64,000 nt of DNA from Aquabacter cavernae (GTDB lineage Bacteria; Pseudomonadota; Alphaproteobacteria; Rhizobiales; Xanthobacteraceae), in the NCBI RefSeq assembly GCF_003993795.1, contig NZ_RWKV01000004.1:180807-244806 (forward strand), given 5' to 3'. The notes under the pieces were generated by a model that worked only from the letters and a program-made list of their open reading frames with translations, ran no database searches and was not told the origin of the DNA. Of the stretch, positions 54,246-62,469 are shown one piece after another; the first letter of the stretch is position 1, and the number at the start of each line of letters is the position of its first letter. A program made the translations under genes and the position numbers.

Positions 54246-55439
54246 ATGCCCGTCTCGTCTCCCGCCCTCGACGCCATGATCGATCAGGTCCGCGCGCATG
54301 TGCGGGATCTTCCCGAGAGTGGCATCGTGGAGGTGATGAATTACGGGCGCCGCCGCGAGGGCACCATCCCGCTCTGGGCCGGGGAGGGCGACGTACCGAC
54401 CCCCGCCTTCATCTGCGAGGCGGCCGCCCGCGCGCTCCATGGGGGCGAGACCTTCTACACCTGGCAGCGCGGCCTGCCGGACCTGCGCGCCGCGCTCGCG
54501 CGCTATCACGCCCGCCTCTACGGCATGGCTGAAGATCCCGAGCGCTTCTTCGTCACCGGCTCGGGCATGCAGGCCATCCAGACCGCCTTCGCCATGGCGC
54601 TGGGGCCGGGCGACGAAATCCTCATTCCCTCTCCCGTCTGGCCCAATGCGCCCGCCGCCGCGCAGAAGGTGGGCGCCGTGCCGGTGTTCGTGCCCTTCGC
54701 CTATGGGCCGGAGGGCTTCACGCTGGACCGGCAGCGTTTTGCCGCCGCCGTCACGCCGCGCACCCGCGCCATCTTCCTCAACACCCCCGCCAATCCCACC
54801 GGCTTCGTGGCGACGCTCGATGACCTCGCCTTCGTGCTGGATCTGGCGCGGCGCCACGGTTTGTGGATCGTGGCGGACGAGATCTACGGCCAGTTCCATT
54901 ATGCGGGCGGGCGGGCGCCGTCCTTCCATGACGTGATGGAGCCGGAAGACCGCATCCTGTTCGTGCAGACCTTCTCGAAGAACTGGGCCATGACCGGCTG
55001 GCGTATCGGCTGGATCGAGGCCCATCCCGCGCTGGGCCAGATCATCGAGAATATCATCCAATATTCCACCTCCGGCGTGGCCGCCTTCATGCAGCGGGGC
55101 GCCATCGCCGCGCTGGATGACGGCGACGGCTTCGTGGCCGAGCAGGTGGCCCGCGCCCGCGCGGGACGCGAATTGGTGGCGGATGCGCTGCTCGCCACCG
55201 GCCGGGTGCGGCTCGCCAAGCCGCCGGGCGCCTTCTACCTGTTCTTCGGCATCGAGGGGGAGGAGGACGTGCGCCGCCTCGGTCTCACGCTGGTGGACGA
55301 GGCGGGGGTCGGCATCGCGCCGGGCACCGCCTTCGGGCCGGGCGGGGAGGGCTTCATGCGCCTGTGCTTTGCGCGCGGGGAAGGCCAGCTCGGCGAAGCC
55401 GCGCGGCGGCTCGCCACCTGGATTTCCGCCCGCGCCTGA
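54246..55439 (+). CDS. class I/II pyridoxal-phosphate aminotransferase
   Basis: A 397-residue fold-type I aminotransferase. The PLP lysine is Lys245 in FSKNWAMTGWRIGW, with Asp211/Tyr214 in VADEIYGQFHY, NTPANPTG and the GEGDVPTPAF/TWQRGLPDLR N-terminal segments. Sequence resembles the aspartate/methionine-type class I enzymes with broad specificity rather than one known pathway. I start at ATG 54246; the frame is open 19 codons further upstream. An AbrB-family membrane protein follows after 30 bases, probably in the same transcript. The amino donor and acceptor cannot be read from the sequence. Confidence 0.93.
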   Translation: MPVSSPALDAMIDQVRAHVRDLPESGIVEVMNYGRRREGTIPLWAGEGDVPTPAFICEAAARALHGGETFYTWQRGLPDLRAALARYHARLYGMAEDPERFFVTGSGMQAIQTAFAMALGPGDEILIPSPVWPNAPAAAQKVGAVPVFVPFAYGPEGFTLDRQRFAAAVTPRTRAIFLNTPANPTGFVATLDDLAFVLDLARRHGLWIVADEIYGQFHYAGGRAPSFHDVMEPEDRILFVQTFSKNWAMTGWRIGWIEAHPALGQIIENIIQYSTSGVAAFMQRGAIAALDDGDGFVAEQVARARAGRELVADALLATGRVRLAKPPGAFYLFFGIEGEEDVRRLGLTLVDEAGVGIAPGTAFGPGGEGFMRLCFARGEGQLGEAARRLATWISARA

Positions 55440-55469
55440 TCGTCCCGACCGTCCGAGCCCTATCGCTTC

Positions 55470-56561
55470 ATGCCGCGCCGCTTTTCCTTCACTGCCTTGC
55501 GCACCCGCTTCCGCGTCGCCCTCAAGCCGACGCTGCTGACGCTTGCCGTCGCGAGCGCGGGCGCGATCGGCTTCTTCCTCCTGGGCCTGCCCGCGCCCTG
55601 GATGTCCGGCGCGCTGGTGGCGGTGACGGTGCAGGCGCTGTCAGGCGCGCCGTCCCGCCTGCCCGAACCCCTGCGCTTCGCCTGCTTCCTGGTGCTGGGC
55701 GCCTCCATGGGCACGGCGCTGACCCCCGACATGCTGCGCCAGGCCGCCACCTGGCCTGTGAGCATGGGTTTCCTGGCGCTCAGCGTGGTGGGCGTGATGG
55801 GCGCGGTCACGCTGTTCCTGCGCAAGGTGGCGGGCTGGAGCCTCGCCACGGCCTATTACGCCTCGGCCCCCGGCGCGCTCTCGGCCGTGCTCGCCATGGC
55901 GGCGGCGAGCGAGGCCGACATGCGGCGCGTCGCCTTCGCCCAGGCGGTGCGGCTGTTCCTGCTGGTGGCCCTGCTGACCCAGATCCTCGGCCGGGTGGGC
56001 AGCGTGGACATGAGCGCCCCTGTGGCGATGCCCGCGGGCACGGCGTCCTCGGTCCTGGAGGTGGCGCTGCTGCTGCTGGCGAGCCTCGCCGGCGGCCTGC
56101 TGGCGGCGCGCGCGCGGATACCGGGGGGCATGCTCATCGGCGCCCTCGCGGCCAGCGCGCTGCTCCATGCCATGGACTGGTCCCATGCCCAGATCCCCGA
56201 TCTGCTCATGGTGCCCGCCTTCGTGATCCTGGGGGCCGGGGTGGGCGTGCGCTTCAAGGGCACGACGCTCGCCACCCTGAAGGACTGCCTGCTCGCCTCG
56301 CTGGGCGCGTTCGTGGTGGCGCTCGCCATCTCGCTGGCCTGCGCGCTGGCGGCGGCGGCGGTGACGGGCGAGGATGCGGGAAAGATGATCACCGCCTTCG
56401 CCCCCGGCGCGCTGGAGACCATGACGGTGCTCGGCTTCGCGCTCGGCTATGACCCCGCCTTCATGAGCGCCCACCACATCTTCCGCTTCGCCGGGCTGTC
56501 CGTGGCGCTGCCGGTCTTCGCCCACCTGCTGTTCCAGGTGGGGCGGGAAAAGGGGGACTGA
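55470..56561 (+). CDS. AbrB-family (PF05145) integral membrane protein
   Basis: A 363-residue membrane protein with about ten predicted helices arranged as two similar halves. The family marker is seen twice: in half one LPAPWMSGALVAVT and YYASAPGALSAVLAMAAASEADMRRV, and in half two IPGGMLIGALAASALLHAM and ITAFAPGALETMTVLGFALGYDPAFM. Members are often annotated as regulators (AidB/AbrB) or ammonia-monooxygenase-like but are more likely transporters of unknown substrate. It follows the aminotransferase closely. Confidence 0.88.
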   Translation: MPRRFSFTALRTRFRVALKPTLLTLAVASAGAIGFFLLGLPAPWMSGALVAVTVQALSGAPSRLPEPLRFACFLVLGASMGTALTPDMLRQAATWPVSMGFLALSVVGVMGAVTLFLRKVAGWSLATAYYASAPGALSAVLAMAAASEADMRRVAFAQAVRLFLLVALLTQILGRVGSVDMSAPVAMPAGTASSVLEVALLLLASLAGGLLAARARIPGGMLIGALAASALLHAMDWSHAQIPDLLMVPAFVILGAGVGVRFKGTTLATLKDCLLASLGAFVVALAISLACALAAAAVTGEDAGKMITAFAPGALETMTVLGFALGYDPAFMSAHHIFRFAGLSVALPVFAHLLFQVGREKGD

Positions 56562-56590
56562 GCCGCAGCGGGCTCAGTGCCGTTTTTCAG
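56559..56590 (+). terminator. possible terminator overlapping the AbrB-family stop codon
   Basis: TGAGCC and GGCTCA form a short stem (56559-56576) that includes the stop codon, with GTGCCG then TTTTT after it. The stem is short and the T-run is displaced, so this is only a candidate. Confidence 0.4.
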
Positions 56591-57473
56591 GACGGGCCCG
56601 TAGTTCTGACCCGTCTCTCAGGACAGAACTGCCGCGTCGACAACGCCGTTGCCTGACGCCAGCGTCACGCTGGCAATGTGCACTTCCCGGCAGTGCGGGT
56701 GCACCCATGCAGGCCGGCGCCCATCGCTCGACGGACGGCACGTCGGAGTCACATGTTCGTCCGGGCCGGCTTCCGCGCGCGATGCGATTGTTTCACCGTT
56801 CATTTTTCGCCCCATTAACCTGAAGCGAAACCGTTAGCACCGTACCCGTCCGGCAACCACAACACTTTTTGGCCCTCCGCCCTCAACCGGCGCGGAGTGC
56901 GAGAGTGCGGGTACCTCCAAAACCGTCGGACCGCTCAAGCCGTAACGCGGTCTTCGCCCTCTGCGTGCCCCGCCGTCGCTTGAATAGCCATGGCGCCTGC
57001 AACCTCGACCGTGACGCTAAGATAGAAAATATCACACGTTGTGACGGCACTATGATACAGTTTTATGACTTGGAATCTACTGTGAAACGCCGCGAGGGAT
57101 CGCATCGCGGCATCGCCTGCCGCCCGCAGCGCATCGGGCAGGTCATGCGCGCGACCGAAGCCCGGCAGTGGTGCCACCCTCCGAAAGTCGAAGGATCGGT
57201 TTCCCGCCGCATGATGCGTCGTGACTGCCCCAGCCTTCACCGCATATGGGTTTCCTCCAGGTAATCACCCGGCGCGCAGATGTGAAGGCGGGCCTGAAGG
57301 GGTGTATCCGCCCCGCCGATGACTTCGGTTCGCCGAATGATCAGCGTCATTTCCTGTAGGAGATCCAGAAAACGATCACACGCATGTGTTGCGAGACCGC
57401 ATTGCGCGAAAGGAAGGCCCGCACCAAAAGCGTCGCACCGGCGCCTGCGCCATGACCCAAGCGAGACCCAGCC
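56562..57473. other. 912-base stretch with no convincing gene
   Basis: Short open frames exist on both strands (for example 56935-57240 on the minus strand, about 100 codons) but none has a recognisable domain or good start, so I treat the region as non-coding or degenerate. It holds a perfect palindrome GCCAGCGT-C-ACGCTGGC (56658-56674) and an AT-rich segment (about 57020-57080) with TCACA-CGT-TGTGA at 57032-57044. The upstream part of doxX and its promoter should also be here. Confidence 0.6.
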
Positions 57474-57878
57474 ATGACGTTCCTCGACAACCTCGCCCTT
57501 CTTGCCGGGCGGATCCTCATCGCCGTGCTTCTGCTGCCGTCGGGCGTGAAGAAGCTTTTGGATCTCGGCGGCACCACCGGCTACATGACCCGCATGGGCG
57601 TTCCGGCGCCCGAGGCCATGGCCGTCGTCGCGGGCGTGGCGGAAACCGCGCTTCCGATCCTGCTCATTCTGGGCGTTGTGCCGCGCATCACCGCCGTTCT
57701 GACCGGCGGCTTCATCCTGGTGGCAACGCTCACCGCGCACCGCTTCTGGGAGATCACCGAAGCCGGCCCGGCCATGATGCAGCAGATCCAGTTCCTGAAG
57801 AATCTGGGCCTCATCGGCGGCACCATGTTCTATTTCGTGGCGGGCGCCGGTCGCTACGCCGTGGGCGCACGCAAATAG
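57474..57878 (+). CDS. DoxX-family membrane protein
   Basis: A 134-residue protein with four predicted membrane segments and the DoxX pattern: LLAGRILIAVLLLPSGVKKLLD at the N-terminus, TGYMTRMGVPAPEAMAVVAGVAE, PILLILGVVPRITAVLTGGFILVATLTAHRFW, and NLGLIGGTMFYFVAGAGRY. DoxX proteins are linked to quinone or thiosulfate redox reactions and to stress resistance, but this one cannot be placed more precisely. It converges with the metallopeptidase gene across a terminator. Confidence 0.92.
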   Translation: MTFLDNLALLAGRILIAVLLLPSGVKKLLDLGGTTGYMTRMGVPAPEAMAVVAGVAETALPILLILGVVPRITAVLTGGFILVATLTAHRFWEITEAGPAMMQQIQFLKNLGLIGGTMFYFVAGAGRYAVGARK

Positions 57879-57886
57879 GCCGGACG

Positions 57887-57914
57887 GGGGAGGAGGCATC
57901 TCCTCCCCTTTCTC
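57887..57914 (+). terminator. intrinsic terminator of doxX
   Basis: GGGGAGGAG (57887-57895), loop GCAT, CTCCTCCCC (57900-57908), then TTTCTCTTG. It starts 9 bases after the doxX stop. Confidence 0.8.
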
Positions 57915-57962
57915 TTGTCCGAACAGGCGCCTATTCCGCGCCCGAACTATTCCGCACCCAAG

Positions 57963-58718
57963 TTATTCCGCGCCGAACCGGTGGAGCCCCGCGCCGTTCG
58001 CGCGCAGCCAGGCCTCCGCCGTGCGCCGGGCGGGGAAGATGCGCTCCACATTGCGCCAGTAGCGCGGCCCGTGATTCATCTCCAGCCGGTGCGCCACCTC
58101 ATGGGCGGCGAGATAATCCAGCACCGAGGGCGGCGCGAAGATCAGCCGCCAGGAGAAGGACAGCGCCCCGTCCGCCGCGCAGGAGCCCCAGCGGCTCGAC
58201 GTATCGCGCAGCGTCACCGGCCCCACCTCCACCTTCAGGGCGGCGGCGTGGCGGCGCACCGCCTCCAGCAGGTCCGCCCGCGCCTGTCGTTTCAGGAAGT
58301 CACGCACCCGGCGCGCCAGATGGGGCTGGTCGCCGGCCACGCAGATCAGGCCCACCCCGTCCGCGTCCCGCTCCACCCAGCAGGTGCCGCGGGCGCCGGG
58401 TTGGTGGACGATGCGATGCGGCTCGCCGCGCAGGGGCACCACGGAGCCGTCCGCGAACGGCACATTCTCCGGCAGCCGCACGAGGCGCGCCTGCACCCAG
58501 CCCCGGTGGCGCTGGACGAAGGCATCGGCGGTGGCGAGCGACACCTGGGGCGGCGCGGTCAGGGCCACGTCCCGCGTGGCGGCGCGCACGCGCAAGGTGA
58601 GGCGACGGGCGGAGGGGTGGCGGCGCACGGCGACCCGCACCACCTCGCCCTCCAGGGCAAGCTCGATAGTCTCGGGCGGGCGCACTTTCGGCGCCCTGTC
58701 CTGCCGGCGAAACAGCAT
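57963..58718 (-). CDS. YgjP-like/SprT-type metal-dependent hydrolase (M48-like, DUF45)
   Basis: A 251-residue soluble protein of the YgjP family. Zinc-binding is shown by HEVAHRLEMNHGPRYW in the C-terminal third, followed by NVERIFPARRTAEAWLR. The upstream segments VRRHPSARRLTLRVRAATRDVALTAPP and the DTSSRWGSCAADGALSFSWRLIF block are also typical of the family. Members are predicted metallopeptidases; a housekeeping role is likely but undefined. The ATG at 58718 (MLFRRQDRAP) is chosen; a GTG 21 codons earlier is possible. No Shine-Dalgarno is strong at either. Confidence 0.88.
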   Translation of the reverse strand: MLFRRQDRAPKVRPPETIELALEGEVVRVAVRRHPSARRLTLRVRAATRDVALTAPPQVSLATADAFVQRHRGWVQARLVRLPENVPFADGSVVPLRGEPHRIVHQPGARGTCWVERDADGVGLICVAGDQPHLARRVRDFLKRQARADLLEAVRRHAAALKVEVGPVTLRDTSSRWGSCAADGALSFSWRLIFAPPSVLDYLAAHEVAHRLEMNHGPRYWRNVERIFPARRTAEAWLRANGAGLHRFGAE

Positions 58719-58851
58719 GCGATCAAAGGCCCATGCGGGGTTTCGGTGCGCCCCGCCCGGCAAACCGGGCTGGGGAATCACGTCCCGATGAGTCTAATCC
58801 GCACTGGGACGAAAAGGGAACAGCCGATGACACCGGTCGGGCGCGCCCTCC

Positions 58852-60210
58852 TCAGCTTGTGACGATGCGGGGCCGCAGGGTGGTCACGCCCGCGCTCCCG
58901 TCCGCGCGGCGGGGCAGTTCCTGGGAGAGGATGAAGTCCGAGATGCGCGGGGCGATCTCGGCGCGGAAGCGCGAGCCGTTGAACACGCCGTAATGGCCCA
59001 CGTCCGGCTGCAGCCAATGGGCGCGCTTCTCCTCGGGGATATGGGGGCACAAACCGTGGGCGGCATAGGTCTGGCCGACGCCGGAAATGTCGTCCTTCTC
59101 CCCTTCCACCGTCATGAGCGCCACGTTGCGGATGGCCTCCATGCGCACCGGCTCGTCGCGATGGGTCATCTCGCCCTTGGGCAAGGCATGGGTGATGAAG
59201 ACGCTCTCCACGGTCTCCAGGTAGAAGCGGGCGTCCAGGTCCATGACGGCGAGATATTCGTCATAGAATTCGCGGTGCTTCTCCGCCGAATCGCCGTCGC
59301 CCCGGATCAGGTGGCGGAACAGGTCCGCATGGGCGATCAGGTGGCGGTCCAGATTCATGCTCATGAAGCCGTTGAGCTGGAGGAAGCCGGGATAGACCGC
59401 GCGCATGGCGCCGGGATGGGGCCAGGGCACCTGGGTGATCACATTGCGGCGGAAGAAGTCGATGCCCCGCTCCTGCGCCAGCAAATTCACGGCGGTGGGC
59501 GACTGGCGGGTGTCGATGGGGCCGCCCATGAGGATCATGGAGCGCGGCGCATAGGGATCTTCCATCTGCTCCATGCGGGCCACCGCCATGCTCACCGGCA
59601 CCGCCGGCTGGCACACCGCCAGCACATGGCAGTCGCCGCCGAAGCTGCGGAAGATGGAGATGAGATAGTCCACATAATCGTCGAGGCCGAAGGCGCCCTC
59701 CGCCAGCGGCACCAGCTTGGCGTCGATCCAGTCGGTCACATAGACGTCGTGGGTGGGCAGGAACGCTTCCACCGTGCCGCGCAGCAGCGTGGCGTAATGG
59801 CCGGACATGGGCGCCACCACGATGAGGCGCGGCTGGGGACGGCGCGGGGGATGCTCGAAGGCGCGCTCGAAATGGAGCAGGCGGCAGAACGGGCGCTCCC
59901 ACACGGTGTTCACATGCACCGGCACCCGCATGCCCGCCACGGACACATGGGGAATGCGCCAGTCGGGCTTGCCGTAGCGGCGCGTGGCGCGCTCATACAG
60001 TTCAAGGCCCGCCGCCACGGACTTGCCCATGGGGGTGTGGGACGCTGGGTTGAGGGGATTGCGGAAGAACAGACGGCTGGCATCGGCCATGGCGCGCGAG
60101 GGATTGAGCGCGGCATGGGCCATCTCGTACATCCAATAGAGCGGCGAGGAGAGATTGGTCCCCGTCACCGCCGGCTGGCGCAGCACTCCGCCGAATTCTC
60201 CGATGGCCAT
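58852..60210 (-). CDS. phaZ: intracellular polyhydroxyalkanoate depolymerase
   Basis: A 452-residue intracellular PHB/PHA depolymerase of the PhaZ1 (Cupriavidus) type, which mobilises storage granules. The nucleophile is the cysteine of VLAVCQPAVPVS (Cys200), as expected for this type rather than serine; the oxyanion region is APMSGHYATLLRGTVEAF, and the VTDWIDAKLVPL and GGPIDTRQSPTAVN segments are characteristic. The C-terminal HYGVFNGSRF supplies the catalytic histidine. No signal peptide, consistent with cytosolic granules. The gene is divergent from regB. Start: ATG at 60210; a GTG one codon upstream is in frame. Confidence 0.95.
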   Translation of the reverse strand: MAIGEFGGVLRQPAVTGTNLSSPLYWMYEMAHAALNPSRAMADASRLFFRNPLNPASHTPMGKSVAAGLELYERATRRYGKPDWRIPHVSVAGMRVPVHVNTVWERPFCRLLHFERAFEHPPRRPQPRLIVVAPMSGHYATLLRGTVEAFLPTHDVYVTDWIDAKLVPLAEGAFGLDDYVDYLISIFRSFGGDCHVLAVCQPAVPVSMAVARMEQMEDPYAPRSMILMGGPIDTRQSPTAVNLLAQERGIDFFRRNVITQVPWPHPGAMRAVYPGFLQLNGFMSMNLDRHLIAHADLFRHLIRGDGDSAEKHREFYDEYLAVMDLDARFYLETVESVFITHALPKGEMTHRDEPVRMEAIRNVALMTVEGEKDDISGVGQTYAAHGLCPHIPEEKRAHWLQPDVGHYGVFNGSRFRAEIAPRISDFILSQELPRRADGSAGVTTLRPRIVTS

Positions 60211-60400
60211 CACGTTTGCCTCACCTTGTTTCTTTTGCCAGGACAGTGTCGTGAAACGATCAAACGGTCAATTCTTGCCCAGAAAAGCTGGGACAGGAAC
60301 GATAGTCCTGCACAGGTAAACGTTTCCGTACATACAGACGACACCATCCGACCAGCCCGATCCGGTGCCGTTCGCGACGCGCGAAAGCACTGGAGAAAGA
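60211..60400. promoter_or_regulatory. divergent promoter region between phaZ and regB
   Basis: A 190-base gap with GC content visibly lower than the neighbouring genes (for example cagtgtcgtgaaacgatcaaacggtcaattcttg). It must carry the promoters for phaZ (minus) and regB (plus). No specific box is claimed. Confidence 0.4.
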
Positions 60401-61786
60401 ATGACTTCTGATGAAGAGACGCTTCCAATTGTTTATGGTTCCGTTCCGGATGCTTTTGACGGCGCACCGATCATGATGTCTTCCCCTGTTTTCGCCGCTC
60501 TGGCGCACGGCCGCACACTGGGCCTGCGCCTCGACACGCTGATTCGCCTGCGCTGGCTGGCGGTGGCCGGACAGATCGTTTCGCTGCTGGTGGTGCATCT
60601 GATGCTGGGCTTCCCCTTGCCCTTCATCCCCTGCCTGTGCGCGGTCGGCCTGTCGGTGGTGCTCAACCTGCTGCTGCGGGTGCGCTTCCCCGTGGCCCAG
60701 CGCCTCACTGATCTCTCGGCCGGCCCGCTTCTGGCCTATGACGTGCTCCAGCTCACCGCGCTGCTCTATCTCACCGGCGGCCTCAGCAATCCGTTCGCGC
60801 TGCTCTATCTGGCCCCGGTCATGATCTCGGCCACCACCCTCTCCTGGACCACCACCGTGACGCTGGGCGGCTTCGCGTCCATCTGCGCGGGGGCGGTGGG
60901 CCTGTGGCACTGGCCGCTGCCCTGGGCGGGGCCGGACGTGCCGGTGCTGCCCGATCTGTTCCTGGCGGGCACCTGGGTGGCCATCTCCGTGTCCATCGGC
61001 TTCATCGGCCTGCATTCCTGGCGCGTGGCGGAAGAGGCGCGCGAACTGGCGGACGCGCTGGCCGCCACCGAGCTGGTGCTCGCCCGCGAGCAGCATCTCT
61101 CCCAATTGGACGGGCTCGCCGCCGCCGCCGCCCACGAGCTGGGCACGCCGCTCGCCACCATCGCCCTGGTGGTGAAGGAGATGGAGCGCTCGCTGGCGCC
61201 GGACAGTCCCCATGCGGAGGACATCGCCCTGCTGCGCGACCAGGTGAAGCGCTGCCGCGACATTCTCCAGACCCTCACCTCGCTGGGCTCGGGCGACGCC
61301 CCGTTTGACCGCATGCCGCTTTCCCACCTGCTGGAGGAGGTGGTGCAGCCGCATCGCGACTTCGGCATCACCATCGCCGTCGCGCTGCCGCCGGACCGCT
61401 CGGACGAGCCGGTGCTGGCGCGCAATCCCGGCCTCATCTACGGGCTCGGCAATCTGGTGGAGAATGCGGTGGACTTCGCCCGCAGCCGGGTGGAGCTGGA
61501 GGCCCGCTGGACCACCACCCGCATGGAAATCGTGGTGCGCGACGACGGGCCGGGCTTCTCGCCCGAGGTGAGCGACCGGATCGGCCAGCCTTATGTGACG
61601 AGCCGCGGGCGGGACCGGCAGGACCCGGCGGAGGAGGAAAGCGGCCTCGGCCTCGGCTTCTTCATCGCCAAGACCTTGCTGGAACGCTCCGGCGCCACGT
61701 TGTGGGTGGAAAATCGTCCTGCGCCGGATAGCGGCGCCGAGGTAAAGATCTCCTGGATGCGGAACGCGCTGGAGATCGCCGCCTAA
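60401..61786 (+). CDS. regB: redox-responsive sensor histidine kinase RegB/PrrB/ActS
   Basis: A 461-residue membrane histidine kinase of the RegB family, which senses respiratory redox state. Six membrane segments fill residues about 50-205; the ubiquinone-linked heptapeptide GGLSNPF (126-132) lies within them. The H-box is AAAHELGTPLAT with His245; the redox-active cysteine of RegB is present as Cys285 in VKRCRDILQ. ATPase boxes follow: NLVENAVDFA (N), DDGPGFSPEV (G1) and GLGLGFFIAKTLLERSGA (G2). Start at ATG 60401 with GGAG seven bases upstream. The cognate regulator gene follows after 100 bases. Confidence 0.96.
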   Translation: MTSDEETLPIVYGSVPDAFDGAPIMMSSPVFAALAHGRTLGLRLDTLIRLRWLAVAGQIVSLLVVHLMLGFPLPFIPCLCAVGLSVVLNLLLRVRFPVAQRLTDLSAGPLLAYDVLQLTALLYLTGGLSNPFALLYLAPVMISATTLSWTTTVTLGGFASICAGAVGLWHWPLPWAGPDVPVLPDLFLAGTWVAISVSIGFIGLHSWRVAEEARELADALAATELVLAREQHLSQLDGLAAAAAHELGTPLATIALVVKEMERSLAPDSPHAEDIALLRDQVKRCRDILQTLTSLGSGDAPFDRMPLSHLLEEVVQPHRDFGITIAVALPPDRSDEPVLARNPGLIYGLGNLVENAVDFARSRVELEARWTTTRMEIVVRDDGPGFSPEVSDRIGQPYVTSRGRDRQDPAEEESGLGLGFFIAKTLLERSGATLWVENRPAPDSGAEVKISWMRNALEIAA

Positions 61787-61804
61787 TTCTGCGACATATT
61801 GTCT

Positions 61805-61822
61805 CCTGTTGACCTCAACAGG
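61805..61822. promoter_or_regulatory. perfect palindrome upstream of regA
   Basis: CCTGTTGA-CC-TCAACAGG is a perfect 8+2+8 inverted repeat, 64 bases upstream of the regA start and 19 bases after the regB stop. The two-base loop is too short for a good hairpin, so a protein-binding site is the simpler reading. Confidence 0.5.
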
Positions 61823-61886
61823 GGTCATCCCGGTCTAAAAGCCGCGAAAACAATATGTGTGCTGAAAAGCGTCGAGGAAGTGCCTG

Positions 61887-62441
61887 ATGTCCGAAGCTAC
61901 CCTGCCCGAAGCCGAGAGCGAGCGTTCCGTCCTTCTGGTCGATGACGACCGCTCGTTCCTCCAGCGTCTGGCGCGCGCCCTCGAAGCGCGAGGCTTCGCG
62001 GTGTCCGCCGCCGAATCCGTGGCCGAGGGCCTCGCCTGTCTGGAAAGCGCGCCGCCCGCCTTCGCGGTGGTGGACATGCGGCTCGGCGACGGCACGGGCC
62101 TCGATGTCATCTCCGCCCTCAAGCGCCACCGGCCCGGCGCGCGGGCGGTGGTGCTCACCGGCTACGGCAACATCGCCACCGCCGTGACCGCCGTGAAGCT
62201 GGGCGCGGTGGACTATCTGGCGAAGCCCGCCGATGCGGACGACGTGGTGGCCGCCCTCATGGCCAGCGGCGACCACAAGCCCTCGCCGCCGGAAAACCCC
62301 ATGTCCGCCGACCGGGTGCGGTGGGAGCATATCCAGCGCATCTATGAATTGTGCGGGCGCAACGTGTCGGAAACCGCGCGGCGGCTCTCCATGCACCGCC
62401 GCACGCTCCAGCGCATCCTCGCCAAGCGCGCGCCGCGCTGA
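61887..62441 (+). CDS. regA: redox response regulator RegA/PrrA/ActR
   Basis: A 184-residue response regulator with an N-terminal receiver domain (phospho-acceptor Asp63 in VVDMRLGDGTGLDV, acidic pair in LLVDDDRSFLQRL, conserved Lys113) and a Fis-type HTH at the C-terminus (NVSETARRLSMHRRTLQRILAKRAPR), the short DNA-binding domain typical of RegA. It is phosphorylated by RegB and controls energy-related genes such as Calvin cycle, nitrogen fixation, hydrogenase and cytochrome genes in relatives. It starts 100 bases after regB, and senC/prrC, present between them in Rhodobacter, is absent here. Confidence 0.96.
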   Translation: MSEATLPEAESERSVLLVDDDRSFLQRLARALEARGFAVSAAESVAEGLACLESAPPAFAVVDMRLGDGTGLDVISALKRHRPGARAVVLTGYGNIATAVTAVKLGAVDYLAKPADADDVVAALMASGDHKPSPPENPMSADRVRWEHIQRIYELCGRNVSETARRLSMHRRTLQRILAKRAPR

Positions 62442-62469
62442 CGGCGCGGCGGGGTCAGAAGGACGGGCG

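Noticed and set aside
56935..57240. A minus-strand frame of about 100 codons in the gene-poor region
   Set aside because: No recognised domain, no neighbour logic and no good start; a helical segment (HDLPDALRAAGDAAM) alone is not enough.
57237..57899. A minus-strand frame opposite doxX
   Set aside because: It is antisense to a convincing four-helix DoxX gene.
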